Made by a program: the position numbers and the translations under genes. This document shows, piece by piece, positions 24,348-33,295 of a stretch of DNA of 64,000 nt (position 1 is its first letter; each line of letters begins with the position of its first letter). The stretch is from assembly GCA_910586505.1 (NCBI GenBank), contig CAJUGV010000001.1, positions 514,004-578,003 on the forward strand, given 5' to 3'. The stretch is from an uncultured Paraprevotella sp. (GTDB lineage Bacteria > Bacteroidota > Bacteroidia > Bacteroidales > Bacteroidaceae). The notes beneath the pieces were generated by a model. It saw only the letters and a program-made list of their open reading frames with translations. It was not told the origin of the DNA and searched no databases.

Positions 24348-25358
24348 TTACTTCACGTTGCCCGTCTTAATCAGGTATTCGGCTATCTGTACGGCGTTCA
24401 GGGCCGCGCCTTTCTTGATCTGGTCGCCTACGAGCCAGAGCGTGATGCCGTTTTCATTGGCCAGGTCCTTGCGGATACGTCCAACGTATACGTCGTCTTT
24501 TCCTGCGAGGAAGAGCGGCATCGGATAGGTCTTGGTGGCGGGGTCGTCCATCAGTTGCACGCTTTCGCCGGCAGCGATGGCCTCGCGCACCTCCTCAATG
24601 GTGAGCGGGCGTTCCGTTTCCAGCCAGATGGCTTCCGAATGAGAGCGCAGGGCGGGTACGCGCACACACATCGCCGAGCACTGTACGTCGCTGTGCATGA
24701 TCTTCTGGGTTTCGTTGAACATCTTCATCTCTTCCTTGGTGTATCCGTTGTCCTGGAACACGTCAATCTGCGGAATGACATTGTATGCCAGTTGATAGGC
24801 GAATTTTTCTACCGTGACGGGCTTTCCTTCCAGCACCTCGCGGTATTGCTGTTCCAGTTCCGCCATGGCGGCAGCTCCCGCACCGCTGGCAGCCTGATAG
24901 CTGGCCACGTGGATGCGCTTGATATGACTCAGTTTCTCGATGGGCTGTAGGGCGGTCACCATCATAATGGTCGTACAGTTGGGGTTGGCGATGATGCCGC
25001 GGGGGCGGTTCAGAGCATCGGCCGCGTTGCATTCGGGTACTACGAGGGGGACGTCTTTGTCCATGCGGAAAGCGCTGGAGTTATCGATCATGACAGCCCC
25101 GAAGCGGGTAATGTCTTCTGCAAATTCTTTTGATGTGCCGGCACCTGCCGAGGTGAAAGCGATGTCGATGTCTTTAAAATCATCGTTGTGTTGAAGAAGC
25201 TTCACTTCAATTTCCTTTCCGCGGAACATGTATTTGGAACCGGCACTGCGTGAAGAACCGAACAGTACCAGCTCGTCCAACGGGAAGTTTCTCTCCTCAA
25301 GCACACGCAGGAATTCCTGACCCACTGCGCCGCTTGCACCTACAATAGCTACTTTCAT
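24348..25358 (-). CDS. asd: aspartate-semialdehyde dehydrogenase
   Basis: 336 residues. It reduces aspartyl phosphate to aspartate semialdehyde with NADPH, supplying lysine/diaminopimelate, threonine and methionine. The NADP-binding loop GASGAVG is at residues 7-13. The catalytic Cys128 lies in GIIANPNCTT. IDNSSAFRMD and SYQAASGAGA are further family signatures. The gene is single, with its own -7 box and terminator. Confidence 0.96.
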   Translation of the reverse strand: MKVAIVGASGAVGQEFLRVLEERNFPLDELVLFGSSRSAGSKYMFRGKEIEVKLLQHNDDFKDIDIAFTSAGAGTSKEFAEDITRFGAVMIDNSSAFRMDKDVPLVVPECNAADALNRPRGIIANPNCTTIMMVTALQPIEKLSHIKRIHVASYQAASGAGAAAMAELEQQYREVLEGKPVTVEKFAYQLAYNVIPQIDVFQDNGYTKEEMKMFNETQKIMHSDVQCSAMCVRVPALRSHSEAIWLETERPLTIEEVREAIAAGESVQLMDDPATKTYPMPLFLAGKDDVYVGRIRKDLANENGITLWLVGDQIKKGAALNAVQIAEYLIKTGNVK

Positions 25359-25395
25359 TTCCTATATTTTTTAAAAGTTGTGATGATTCCGGCTG

Positions 25396-25403
25396 CAAAA
25401 TTA
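25396..25403 (-). promoter_or_regulatory. asd promoter -7 element
   Basis: The minus strand reads TAATTTTG, 37 nt upstream of the asd ATG. Confidence 0.5.
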
Positions 25404-25478
25404 GATAATTTATTACGATTGGACATACAAAATGGAAACTTTTTCGTTACTTTGCATACTAATTTAATACGTACACTC

Positions 25479-27623
25479 ATGCTGTGGCCTGACTTGTCTA
25501 CATATTTTCCCGTAACAGATCCCACGTGGATATTCTTTTGTGTGCTGAGCATTATTCTCTTCGCACCCGTGCTGTTGGGCCGGCTGCGGATTCCCCATAT
25601 TGTCGGTATGATACTGGCCGGTATGCTCATCGGTCCTTACGGACTGCATGTGCTGGACCGTGACAGCAGTTTCGAGCTCTTCGGCAATGTCGGATTGTAT
25701 TACATCATGTTTCTTGCCAGTCTGGAGATGGATATGCAGCATATGAAACGCATCCGCTGGCAGGCGCTGACCCTTGGGCTGGCAGCTTTTGTATTTCCGT
25801 TGACAATGGGAGTGGTCAGTAATATGTCTTTGTTGGGCTACGGGCTTGTCACTTCCGTCCTGCTGGCCAGTATGTATGCCTCGCACACCCTGATAGCCTA
25901 TCCTATTGTGATACGTTACGGCGTGTCGCGAAACAGGAGCGTGAGCATCGCTGTGGGCGGAACCATCGTGACCGATACGCTCACCCTGCTGGTGCTGGCT
26001 TTCATATCGGGCATGTTCCGCGGTGAGGAACATGTCAGTGGCTGGTTTGCCTTAATATTGCTGCTGAAGGTTGTTCTGCTTTCTCTGGTTATCATATTCT
26101 CGTTTCCCCGTATGGCCCGTTATTTCTTCCGTCGCTACAACGATCCCGTCATACAGTTTATTTTTGTGTTGGCCATGGTCTTCCTTAGTGCCGGCCTGAT
26201 GGAGCTTATCGGTATGGAGGGAATATTGGGTGCGTTTCTGGCAGGACTTGTGCTGAACCGGCTTATTCCTCACAGCGCCCCCCTGATGCACCATTTGGAA
26301 TTTGTGGGTAATGCTCTGTTTATTCCCTACTTCCTCATCGGGGTGGGTATGATTATCGACCTTCGTGTGTTGTTCGGCACGGGAGAGGCGCTGAAGGTGG
26401 CGGCCGTGATGATCACTATGGCGCTGGGCGGAAAGTGGATTGCGTCGTGGGTTACTCAGAAAGCCTTCAAAATGTCGGTCCTGGAGCGGGAACTGATGTT
26501 CGGACTGAGCAACGCCCAGGCGGCGGCTACACTGGCGGCCGTATTGGTAGGATATAACATTATCCTGCCGTCGGGCGAGCGTCTGCTGAATGAAGATGTG
26601 CTGAACGGTACGATATTGCTGATTCTGGTGACGTGCATAGTCAGTTCCCTGATTACGGACGTGGCGGCGCGCAGACTGGCTTTGCAGGGCGGCAACATCA
26701 ACGAAAGCAGGCCTCTCAATGATGAGTCGGCTTTGATCGCTTTGGCTTATCCCGACACGGTGGACCATCTTGTCAATATGGCTCTGCTGATGCGCAAGGA
26801 CAAATCGGAAGCTCCGATGAGTGCCATTAATGTGGTGTTGGACAATGATGACCGTGCGCGGGAGAAAGGGATGAAGCTGTTGGAGTCGGCTTCGGCCATA
26901 GCATCGGCCGCCAATGTACGGATGCAGACAAAAGTGCGCCTGGCTACCAATCTGGCCAACGGTATCATCCATTCCATGAAAGAGAACGACTATTCCGAAC
27001 TTGTGGTGGGATTGCACATGCAGAACTCTCCGTCCGAATCGTTTTTCGGGCCCGTATTGGTGAGTCTGCTCAACCGTCTCAACCGTCAGATTACTATGAT
27101 ACGTTGCACGGTTTCGGTCAATACCATTCGGCGTATTCATGTGGCAGTGCCGGCCAAGGCACAGTTTGAAGCCGGATTCTACCATTGGGTGGAACGGGTG
27201 GCCCGGTTGGCTGTGGGGCTGGGTTGCCGGATTGTCTATTACGCCCATCCTGATACCATCCGCATCCTGCAGCGTTATCTGGAGACATATCACGCATCCA
27301 TTCGTGCGGAGTATATAAGGACGGACGGGGGAAATGAGCTGAAACGTATCTCCCGCGAGGTGAGAGAAGACCACATGCTGGTGGTGGTGCTGGCACGTCG
27401 CGGGTCCATTTCATTCCGCCCGTCGTTCGACCATATCCCCCGTCAGATCAAGAAATATTACATGAATACGGGGCTGATGCTGATCTTCCCCGATGTATAT
27501 GCCGAGGCGGCCATAAAGGACGTGAGCGTCAATGAGCCGTTGGCACCGAATGTAAGTTATGAGGCTGCCAAAGACTGGTACAAGGGCTGGCTGTCGCGCA
27601 ATAACGGCGGGGAGGAGGCCTGA
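25479..27623 (+). CDS. CPA2-type cation/proton antiporter with C-terminal soluble domain
   Basis: About 714 residues from ATG 25479. The open frame extends to 25380, but a TTACTTTG promoter-like element (25446-25453) lies between, favouring the later start. The first 400 residues hold 11-13 hydrophobic segments of the Na+/H+ exchanger fold (PHIVGMILAGMLIGPYGLHVL, GGTIVTDTLTLLVLAFISGMF with the TD motif, and LAGLVLNRLIP). The C-terminal 300 residues resemble two universal-stress-protein-like domains, as in other Bacteroidetes antiporters. It would exchange Na+ or K+ for protons at the inner membrane. Its stop overlaps the tcdA start by 1 bp. Confidence 0.88.
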   Translation: MLWPDLSTYFPVTDPTWIFFCVLSIILFAPVLLGRLRIPHIVGMILAGMLIGPYGLHVLDRDSSFELFGNVGLYYIMFLASLEMDMQHMKRIRWQALTLGLAAFVFPLTMGVVSNMSLLGYGLVTSVLLASMYASHTLIAYPIVIRYGVSRNRSVSIAVGGTIVTDTLTLLVLAFISGMFRGEEHVSGWFALILLLKVVLLSLVIIFSFPRMARYFFRRYNDPVIQFIFVLAMVFLSAGLMELIGMEGILGAFLAGLVLNRLIPHSAPLMHHLEFVGNALFIPYFLIGVGMIIDLRVLFGTGEALKVAAVMITMALGGKWIASWVTQKAFKMSVLERELMFGLSNAQAAATLAAVLVGYNIILPSGERLLNEDVLNGTILLILVTCIVSSLITDVAARRLALQGGNINESRPLNDESALIALAYPDTVDHLVNMALLMRKDKSEAPMSAINVVLDNDDRAREKGMKLLESASAIASAANVRMQTKVRLATNLANGIIHSMKENDYSELVVGLHMQNSPSESFFGPVLVSLLNRLNRQITMIRCTVSVNTIRRIHVAVPAKAQFEAGFYHWVERVARLAVGLGCRIVYYAHPDTIRILQRYLETYHASIRAEYIRTDGGNELKRISREVREDHMLVVVLARRGSISFRPSFDHIPRQIKKYYMNTGLMLIFPDVYAEAAIKDVSVNEPLAPNVSYEAAKDWYKGWLSRNNGGEEA

Positions 27624-28339
27624 TGAGTATGTCGGAATGGATGCAGCGCACCGTACTTTTGCTGGGAGCCGAACGTATGGAACGTTTCCGCAGGGCGCAT
27701 GTGCTCGTGGTGGGAACCGGAGGAGTGGGAGCGTATGCTGCCGAGATGCTGGTGAGGGCCGGAGTGGGGCGGCTGACCTTATTGGATGCGGATTGTGTGC
27801 AGGAAAGCAATATCAACAGGCAGTTGTGCGCGCTGCATTCCACGGTGGGCGAAGAAAAGGTGCGGGTGCTGGCCCGGCGGTTTCTGGACATTAATCCTCG
27901 ACTTGACCTGACCTTACGTGCCGAGTTCCTGGAGGAGCAGGCGGTGCCGGCCTTGCTGGATGGTGCGGACTATGATTTCATTGTGGATGCCATCGACACG
28001 GTGGCGCCCAAGTGTGCCCTGATAGAAGAGGCGATGCGTCGTCGCGTCCGGATTGTGAGTAGCATGGGGGCCGGAGCCAAGACTGACATTACGCAGATAC
28101 GTTTTGCCGATTTATGGGAAACATTCCACTGCGGATTGAGTAAGGCCGTGCGCGCCCGTTTGAAGAAAGACGGCATGCGCCGGCCTTTGCCGGTGGTGTT
28201 CTGTGCGCAGCAGGCCGATCCGGATGCGGTGGTGGCCGTGGAGGGCGAGCGCAACAAGAAGACAACGACGGGAACAGTGAGCTATATGCCGGCGGTGTTC
28301 GGCTGCTATCTGGCCCAGTATGTGATAAGCAGATTATAG
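27623..28339 (+). CDS. tcdA: tRNA threonylcarbamoyladenosine dehydratase (ThiF/E1-like)
   Basis: 238 residues. TcdA uses ATP to cyclise the t6A37 modification of tRNA to ct6A. The nucleotide-binding GTGGVG (31-36), NINRQLCALHSTVG and the DAIDTVAPKC segment are typical of ThiF/MoeB E1-like enzymes. GTVSYMPAVFGCYLAQYV is the TcdA C-terminal signature. The translational junction with the antiporter is TGATG. A 7-bp gap leads to the next gene, so an operon of antiporter, tcdA, ABC ATPase and cvfB is likely. Confidence 0.88.
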   Translation: MSMSEWMQRTVLLLGAERMERFRRAHVLVVGTGGVGAYAAEMLVRAGVGRLTLLDADCVQESNINRQLCALHSTVGEEKVRVLARRFLDINPRLDLTLRAEFLEEQAVPALLDGADYDFIVDAIDTVAPKCALIEEAMRRRVRIVSSMGAGAKTDITQIRFADLWETFHCGLSKAVRARLKKDGMRRPLPVVFCAQQADPDAVVAVEGERNKKTTTGTVSYMPAVFGCYLAQYVISRL

Positions 28340-28346
28340 AGCGGAT

Positions 28347-29021
28347 ATGATAGAAGTTAGAAATATAAGAAAGAGTTTCGGTGCGCTTGAAGTGCTTAAA
28401 GGCATAGATCTCGACATCGGCAAGAGCGAAGTGGTAAGTATCGTCGGTCCGAGCGGTGCGGGAAAAACCACGCTGTTGCAGATAATGGGTACGCTTGATA
28501 AGCCGGATGCCGGAAGGGTGGTGCTCGACGGGGTGGCGGTAGAGAGCCTGAACCGGGTGGAAATGGCGGAGTTCCGTAACAGAAGGATCGGTTTCGTATT
28601 CCAGTTTCACCAGTTGTTACCGGAATTTACGGCACTTGAAAACGTGATGATTCCCGCCTATATCGGGCAGGCTACCACACGCGAAGCCCGGAACCGGGCG
28701 CTGGAATTGCTTGAATTTATGGGACTGGGACGCAGGGCTTCGCATAAACCTAATGAATTGTCGGGTGGAGAAAAGCAGCGGGTAGCTGTGGCGCGGGCAT
28801 TGGTAAACCGTCCGGCTGTGGTGTTTGCCGACGAACCGTCGGGAAGTCTCGACACAAAGAATAAAGAGGAATTGCACCGGCTTTTTTTCGACTTGCGCGA
28901 CAAGTTCGGGCAGACCTTTGTCATTGTGACCCACGATGACGGACTGGCGAGCCTGACCGACCGTACCATTCACATGAAGGACGGACTGATTACAGATGAT
29001 AATACCATAATATCCTTATGA
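28347..29021 (+). CDS. LolD-like ABC transporter ATP-binding protein
   Basis: 224 residues. A complete ABC ATPase: Walker A GPSGAGKTTLL, Q-loop FVFQFHQLLPEFTALENV, signature LSGGEKQRVAVARAL, Walker B AVVFADEPSGSLD, and the H-loop IVTHD. The sequence fits the LolD/MacB group that powers lipoprotein release or efflux with a separate membrane partner. No permease gene is adjacent here, so the partner must be encoded elsewhere. The last 4 bp overlap the following cvfB gene. Confidence 0.9.
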   Translation: MIEVRNIRKSFGALEVLKGIDLDIGKSEVVSIVGPSGAGKTTLLQIMGTLDKPDAGRVVLDGVAVESLNRVEMAEFRNRRIGFVFQFHQLLPEFTALENVMIPAYIGQATTREARNRALELLEFMGLGRRASHKPNELSGGEKQRVAVARALVNRPAVVFADEPSGSLDTKNKEELHRLFFDLRDKFGQTFVIVTHDDGLASLTDRTIHMKDGLITDDNTIISL

Positions 29022-29851
29022 AGATAAAGTTAGGAAAAATGAACCGCCTTAGTGTGGTGAAAACAGTTGATTTCGGCATGTATCTGGACGGAGGGGATGC
29101 CGGAGAAATACTTCTACCCTCTCGTTATGTGCCTGAGGGGTGTGCCGTGGGCGATGAACTGGACGTGTTCATATATCTCGATAACGAGGAACGGCTCATT
29201 GCCACGACACAGAAACCCTTGGCTCAGGTAGGTGATTTTGCCTATCTCGAAGTGGCTTGGGTGAACAACTACGGGGCCTTTCTCGACTGGGGGCTGATGA
29301 AAGACCTGTTTGTACCCTTCCGTGAGCAGAAACTCAAAATGCAGAAGGGCCGCAGTTATATAGTTCATCTGCACATAGACAGGGAAACCTATCGTCTGAT
29401 GGCGTCGGCCAAGGTGGAACGTTTCCTTTCGGAGGAGATGCCTCCTTATCAGGAAGGCGACGAAGTGCAGGTGCTGGTGTGGCAGAAAACGGATTTGGGT
29501 TTTAAGGTTATTGTGGACAACCGCTTTGCGGGGCTTGTTTATGACAACGAGCTGTTCCGGTCCCTGCACACGGGCGATCGTCTGTCGGCTTTTGTCAAAC
29601 AGGTGCGTCCTGACGGCAAACTGGACATTACCTTGCAGAAGCAGGGACGGGAGGCTGTGAGCGACTTCTCGGCCGTATTGCTCGAGCATTTGCAGCGTAA
29701 TGGCGGACATACTTCATTTTGTGACAAAAGCGATGCCGGTGAAATCTATGAAGCTTTCGGCGTGAGCAAGAAAGTATTTAAAAAAGCAGTGGGAGACCTT
29801 TACAGGCGTCGGCTTATCGAGGTTTCCCCCGAGGGGCTGAGGCTTGTCTGA
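29018..29851 (+). CDS. CvfB-family S1-like RNA-binding protein
   Basis: 277 residues. The domain order is three OB/S1-like modules (about 1-65, 66-135, 140-215) and a C-terminal winged helix (about 225-277, EIYEAFGVSKKVFKKAVGDLYRRRLIEV), as in CvfB. Family members bind RNA and affect virulence or translation in Gram-positives, but the role in Bacteroidetes is unclear. An ATGA overlap with the ABC ATPase gene shows tight coupling. Confidence 0.88.
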   Translation: MKIKLGKMNRLSVVKTVDFGMYLDGGDAGEILLPSRYVPEGCAVGDELDVFIYLDNEERLIATTQKPLAQVGDFAYLEVAWVNNYGAFLDWGLMKDLFVPFREQKLKMQKGRSYIVHLHIDRETYRLMASAKVERFLSEEMPPYQEGDEVQVLVWQKTDLGFKVIVDNRFAGLVYDNELFRSLHTGDRLSAFVKQVRPDGKLDITLQKQGREAVSDFSAVLLEHLQRNGGHTSFCDKSDAGEIYEAFGVSKKVFKKAVGDLYRRRLIEVSPEGLRLV

Positions 29852-29884
29852 GCCGTAAGACCCGGATGAGGCAATATAAAAAAG

Positions 29885-29927
29885 AGCGTCGGAAAAAATC
29901 TCTGAGGAGAATATTTCCGACGCTTTG
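29885..29927 (-). terminator. rplS terminator
   Basis: AGCGTCGGAAA (29885-29895) pairs with TTTCCGACGCT (29914-29924). The minus strand continues CTTTTTT. It also lies just after the + strand cvfB gene and may act on both transcripts. Confidence 0.8.
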
Positions 29928-29947
29928 TAGTTCTAAACGTATATTGT

Positions 29948-30313
29948 TTACTTGTTGTTCGAAATGGTACGCTTTTCTGCGATGCGTGCTTTCTTACCGG
30001 TGAGTTTGCGCAGGTAGTACAATTTAGCACGACGAACCTTACCGATCTTGTTCACTACGATGCTGTCGATGTTCGGGCTTTCGATAGGGAAGATACGCTC
30101 AACGCCTACGGTACCGGACATTTTGCGGACAGTGAAACGCTTCTTGTTCTGGTGTCCTGCTATTTTAATAACCACACCACGGTACTGCTGAATACGTTCT
30201 TTGTTACCTTCGACGATTCTGTATGCTACGGTTACGGTGTCACCGGCTTTGAACTTCGGGAATTCCTTTCCGGTAGCAAAAGCTTCTTCTGCAATTTTAA
30301 TTAAATCTGCCAT
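29948..30313 (-). CDS. rplS: 50S ribosomal protein L19
   Basis: 121 residues. L19 lies at the interface of the ribosomal subunits. The family signatures are FKAGDTVTVAYRIVEGNKERIQQYRGVVI, RKMSGTVGVERIFPIESPNI and KVRRAKLYYLRKLTGKKARI. The leader from the predicted start to the ATG is about 80 nt, enough for regulation, though no structure was recognised. The gene is monocistronic with its own terminator. Confidence 0.98.
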   Translation of the reverse strand: MADLIKIAEEAFATGKEFPKFKAGDTVTVAYRIVEGNKERIQQYRGVVIKIAGHQNKKRFTVRKMSGTVGVERIFPIESPNIDSIVVNKIGKVRRAKLYYLRKLTGKKARIAEKRTISNNK

Positions 30314-30402
30314 TGTTTGTTTTGATCATTAAATTGTTTGTCATTCCGGCATAACATAACAGGGAACTCTGCATCCTGCCAGCGATTATGTGGAAAGCGG
30401 TG

Positions 30403-30433
30403 CAAAGGTACGGCTATTTTATGGAATAACCAA
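30403..30433 (-). promoter_or_regulatory. rplS promoter
   Basis: The minus strand has TTG (30433-30431), a 20-nt spacer and TACCTTTG (30410-30403). It fits the Bacteroides consensus well. Confidence 0.75.
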
Positions 30434-30486
30434 CCTGTTACGTATCTTTTTTTCTCGGATGATGCCGGATGCCGGGACTTTTTTCG

Positions 30487-30494
30487 TAATTTTG
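30487..30494 (+). promoter_or_regulatory. promoter -7 element for the split nucleotidase genes
   Basis: TAATTTTG, 24 nt upstream of the ATG at 30519. Confidence 0.55.
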
Positions 30495-30518
30495 GCGGAG
30501 TAATTAAACTTCTGTGTA

Positions 30519-31271
30519 ATGAGAACATTCAGAATTTTCTTTGTGGCAGCTTGTTTGGGGATGCAGGCAGCGGCTTTTGCCCAGCATTATGAAGCGGCGG
30601 GTGTCAGGGCCGGTCGTTATGAAGTGACCGCCGCTTTGGATGCCGTGCCTGACAGTGCCGCATTGCTTACGGTGGCTCCTTACCGTCATGCGGTGGACAG
30701 TATGATGTTGCCCGTTCTGGGAGAGAGTGAAGTAGCCATGCGGGCAGACAGGCCGGAGAGTCTGTTGTCCAATTTCGTAGCCGATGTCTTGCGCGAAGCC
30801 TCCGTGCGGGCAGGTAAGAAAGCTGATATAGGACTGTGTAATATCGGCGGGCTGCGCAGTACGATGCCGCGGGGAAAAGTGACGTATGGAGATGTGCTGG
30901 AGATTGCCCCGTTCGAGAACCAGCTTTGCATTCTGTCTTTGTCGGGGAAGAAACTCATGGAACTCATGGAGCAGATTGCCGCCGTGGGGGGTGAGGGCAT
31001 CAGCGGGGCGCGGCTGGTCATTACGGCCGACGGTCGTCTGCTTAATGCCGAGGTGGATGGAAAACCCGTCAATCCCGATGCCGTTTACGTGGTTGCCACG
31101 CTGGACTATCTGGCAGAAGGGAATGATAGGATGTATGCTTTGAGAGACAATCTGTCGAAGAAGGTCACGAAGATATTCGTGCGGGATTTGATTATGGAAT
31201 CCATTCGGCGTGCGGCCGCACAAGGGCGCAAGATCACGGCCCGGTTGGAGGGAAGAATCGTTAAACAATAA
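30519..31271 (+). CDS. 5'-nucleotidase C-terminal domain protein (substrate-binding half)
   Basis: 250 residues with a signal peptide (FRIFFVAACLGMQAAAFA). The mature part matches the C-terminal domain of UshA-type 5'-nucleotidases: ESLLSNFVADVLREA, IGLCNIGGLRSTMPRGKVTYGDVLEIAPFEN, then the LDYLAEGNDRMYAL loop. It has no metallophosphatase residues, so on its own it should not be catalytic. The missing half is encoded 12 bp downstream as a separate gene, giving the reverse of the usual domain order. The two probably associate in the periplasm. Confidence 0.9.
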   Translation: MRTFRIFFVAACLGMQAAAFAQHYEAAGVRAGRYEVTAALDAVPDSAALLTVAPYRHAVDSMMLPVLGESEVAMRADRPESLLSNFVADVLREASVRAGKKADIGLCNIGGLRSTMPRGKVTYGDVLEIAPFENQLCILSLSGKKLMELMEQIAAVGGEGISGARLVITADGRLLNAEVDGKPVNPDAVYVVATLDYLAEGNDRMYALRDNLSKKVTKIFVRDLIMESIRRAAAQGRKITARLEGRIVKQ

Positions 31272-31283
31272 GATGACAGCAGG

Positions 31284-32144
31284 ATGAAGAAGATAAGATT
31301 CATGTTGTGGCCGGTTCTGTGCGGACTGGCTGGTGCCGTTTTCGCTGCGGGCGATGGCGGCGTGGAGATACGTATAGTGCATACCAACGACACGCATAGT
31401 TGTGTGATGCCGGTCAATCCGAATTCTTCCGACACGGCTCTGGCGGACAAAGGCGGTTTTGTGCGCAGGGCGGCCCTTGTGCGTGAATTGAGGGCCGAGG
31501 ACCCCGATCTGCTGCTTTTTGACTGTGGCGACTTTTCGCAAGGTTCGGCCTACTACAATCTGTTCAAGGGAGAAGTGGAAGTGGGGCTGATGAATGCCAT
31601 GAAGTATGATGCCGTGACCATCGGAAATCATGAATTTGATTTCGGTCTTGACAATATGGCACGCATCTACCGTCTTGCCGGGTTCCCCGTGGTGTGTGCC
31701 AATTACCATGTGGAAGGCACGGTACTGGAAGGACTGGTCAAGCCTTACGTCGTGCTGGAACGGAAGGGATTGCGGATAGGCGTGTTCGGCCTCGGAACAC
31801 AGCTGGAAGGCATGGTGGCTTCGGACAACTATAAGGGAGTGACGTATGAAGATCCTGTGTCGGCTGCCAATCGCGTGGCCACCCTGTTGAAGGAGAAAGA
31901 GCATTGCGACCTCGTGGTGTGTCTGTCGCATCTCGGATGGGATATCGATGGAGTGGATGATACGGAAGTCGTTCCGGCCACGCATCATATCGATGTGATG
32001 TTGGGGGGCCATTCCCATACCCTTTTCGAGAAACCCCTTGTACTGAAAAATGCGGCCGGAAAGAATGTCTACTGCAATCAGATGGGCAAACATGGCCGCT
32101 ACGTGGGTATGCTGCTGGTCGATATGCAGCCGGCGGGCCGCTGA
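31284..32144 (+). CDS. metallophosphatase half of a 5'-nucleotidase
   Basis: 286 residues with a signal peptide (LWPVLCGLAGAVFA). This is the N-terminal catalytic domain of UshA-like nucleotidases. Metal ligands are visible in IVHTNDTHS, DCGDFSQGS, TIGNHEFDFG, CLSHLGWD and LGGHSHT. It hydrolyses nucleotides or related phosphoesters in the periplasm. The protein stops where the C-terminal specificity domain normally begins. That domain is the preceding gene, 12 bp upstream. Confidence 0.92.
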   Translation: MKKIRFMLWPVLCGLAGAVFAAGDGGVEIRIVHTNDTHSCVMPVNPNSSDTALADKGGFVRRAALVRELRAEDPDLLLFDCGDFSQGSAYYNLFKGEVEVGLMNAMKYDAVTIGNHEFDFGLDNMARIYRLAGFPVVCANYHVEGTVLEGLVKPYVVLERKGLRIGVFGLGTQLEGMVASDNYKGVTYEDPVSAANRVATLLKEKEHCDLVVCLSHLGWDIDGVDDTEVVPATHHIDVMLGGHSHTLFEKPLVLKNAAGKNVYCNQMGKHGRYVGMLLVDMQPAGR

Positions 32145-32147
32145 GGC

Positions 32148-32855
32148 TTACTCGAAATAGAGCGTCAGCACGATCATTTTGGAAGAAGCCCCGTCAAGGG
32201 AGTTTGTGAATTTTCGCAGCGAATTGTCGATCAAGTCGTTGCGATTTTTTTGTAGGATGTCGCCGAGACCGAAACAGAACTTCAGCTCGGGGATAAGTTT
32301 GAAGAACGGCAGGTAGATGTCGCATCCCATCCCTACTTCTATATAACAGTCGAATGGTTTCATGAGCAGTGCCTTCTGCTTCTTGGTGGTCAGATCTACC
32401 ATGGGGTTTACTCCGGCAATGAAGTAGGGACGGAAGTTGTTGTAGCGCGGAGCGGCGAATTTCAGGTCGAGAGGTAGGGAAATATAGGTGGACTTGATAT
32501 TCTGCGTGCTGTCCTGACCCCTTGTCTGTTCATGAAACGACACGTGTTTCTGTCCGAAATGAAGGGTGGGAACCAGGCGTAGGGACAGATAAGTGTTCAG
32601 GCGCATCTCCCCCAGTACGCCCACGCTGAATCCCGGCCCGTAATTGTCCACATCGGCATACCACTGCTCGCCCGTTTCGGGATCGGTAAAGCCGTTGTTC
32701 TTCAGCTCAAGGTCCTGCATATGCACACCGAAGAGAAATCCGTAGTGGAATTTCCGCTGGTCGATGTAGGGGCGATGCTGCACCTTTCGCTCCTGTGCCG
32801 TCATGCGGCAGGCGGCCAGCAGAAGAATGAGAATCACAAACGGGAGTCTTTTCAT
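32148..32855 (-). CDS. porT: PorT family outer-membrane protein
   Basis: 235 residues with a signal peptide. The sequence is an eight-strand-type barrel with the PorT pattern: FHYGFLFGVHMQDLELKNNG, GFSVGVLGEMRLNTYLSLRLVPTL, FAAPRYNNFRPYFIAGVNPMVDL, and terminal LTLYFE. In Porphyromonas PorT is needed for type IX secretion, but homologues also occur in Bacteroides, which lack most of the system. It converges on the nucleotidase genes with 3 bp between stops. A -7 box (32885-32892) lies 30 nt upstream. Confidence 0.88.
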   Translation of the reverse strand: MKRLPFVILILLLAACRMTAQERKVQHRPYIDQRKFHYGFLFGVHMQDLELKNNGFTDPETGEQWYADVDNYGPGFSVGVLGEMRLNTYLSLRLVPTLHFGQKHVSFHEQTRGQDSTQNIKSTYISLPLDLKFAAPRYNNFRPYFIAGVNPMVDLTTKKQKALLMKPFDCYIEVGMGCDIYLPFFKLIPELKFCFGLGDILQKNRNDLIDNSLRKFTNSLDGASSKMIVLTLYFE

Positions 32856-32884
32856 GAATCACTGATATTTATTAGAAAACAACG

Positions 32885-32892
32885 CAAAGATA
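32885..32892 (-). promoter_or_regulatory. porT promoter -7 element
   Basis: The minus strand reads TATCTTTG, about 29 nt upstream of the porT start. Confidence 0.5.
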
Positions 32893-32955
32893 CGCACCTT
32901 ATTGTGAAATGCCGAGGCTTTTAGGATGAAAATCATCAAAAATAGTGATAAAATA

Positions 32956-32987
32956 TTTGGGCGGATTCTATATTAATACTACCTTTG
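32956..32987 (+). promoter_or_regulatory. ferredoxin gene promoter
   Basis: TTTG (32956-32959), a 20-nt spacer, TACCTTTG (32980-32987): a perfect consensus promoter, about 45 nt before the ferredoxin start. Confidence 0.8.
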
Positions 32988-33036
32988 CGGAGTTGTTTAA
33001 TCAAATAAGGCATTAATAATTTTAATCTAAACAAAT

Positions 33037-33201
33037 ATGGCTTACGTAATTAATGATGATTGTGTAGCTTGCGGAACTTGTATCGACGAATGTCCGGTAG
33101 GCGCAATTTCTGAGGGAGAAAAGTATGTGATCAACGCGGAGATCTGCACTGAGTGCGGTACTTGCGCTGACGTATGTCCTTCTGGTGCAATTTCTCTCTA
33201 A
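33037..33201 (+). CDS. 2[4Fe-4S] ferredoxin, 54 residues
   Basis: A small electron carrier, MAYVINDDCVACGTCIDECP at the N-terminus and CTECGTCADVCPSGAISL at the C-terminus. Both clusters have full C-x2-C-x2-C-x3-C-P motifs, so two low-potential 4Fe-4S clusters are expected, as in clostridial-type ferredoxins. It would serve pyruvate:ferredoxin oxidoreductase or similar anaerobic enzymes. It has its own consensus promoter and a strong terminator, implying an abundant monocistronic mRNA. Confidence 0.96.
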   Translation: MAYVINDDCVACGTCIDECPVGAISEGEKYVINAEICTECGTCADVCPSGAISL

Positions 33202-33237
33202 TCGGGGAATTTACATAATCTTTAGGAATTTGAAAGA

Positions 33238-33276
33238 AAAAAACCTTTTCTCCCCTGACGGGAGAGAAGGTTTTTT
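33238..33276 (+). terminator. ferredoxin gene terminator
   Basis: AAAAAACCTTTTCTCCC (33238-33254) pairs, with one wobble, with GGGAGAGAAGGTTTTTT (33260-33276). It separates ferredoxin from the urea transporter gene. Confidence 0.9.
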
Positions 33277-33295
33277 CATATTCGGAAACGGTCGT

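Noticed and set aside
30504..32093. A 529-codon minus-strand frame across both nucleotidase genes
   Set aside because: It crosses two genes with clear catalytic motifs on the + strand and has a shadow-like composition.
33185..33295. Extended N-terminus of the urea transporter from within the ferredoxin gene
   Set aside because: The segment runs through the ferredoxin terminator hairpin and encodes an implausible N-terminus. A start at 33296 or 33341 is better.
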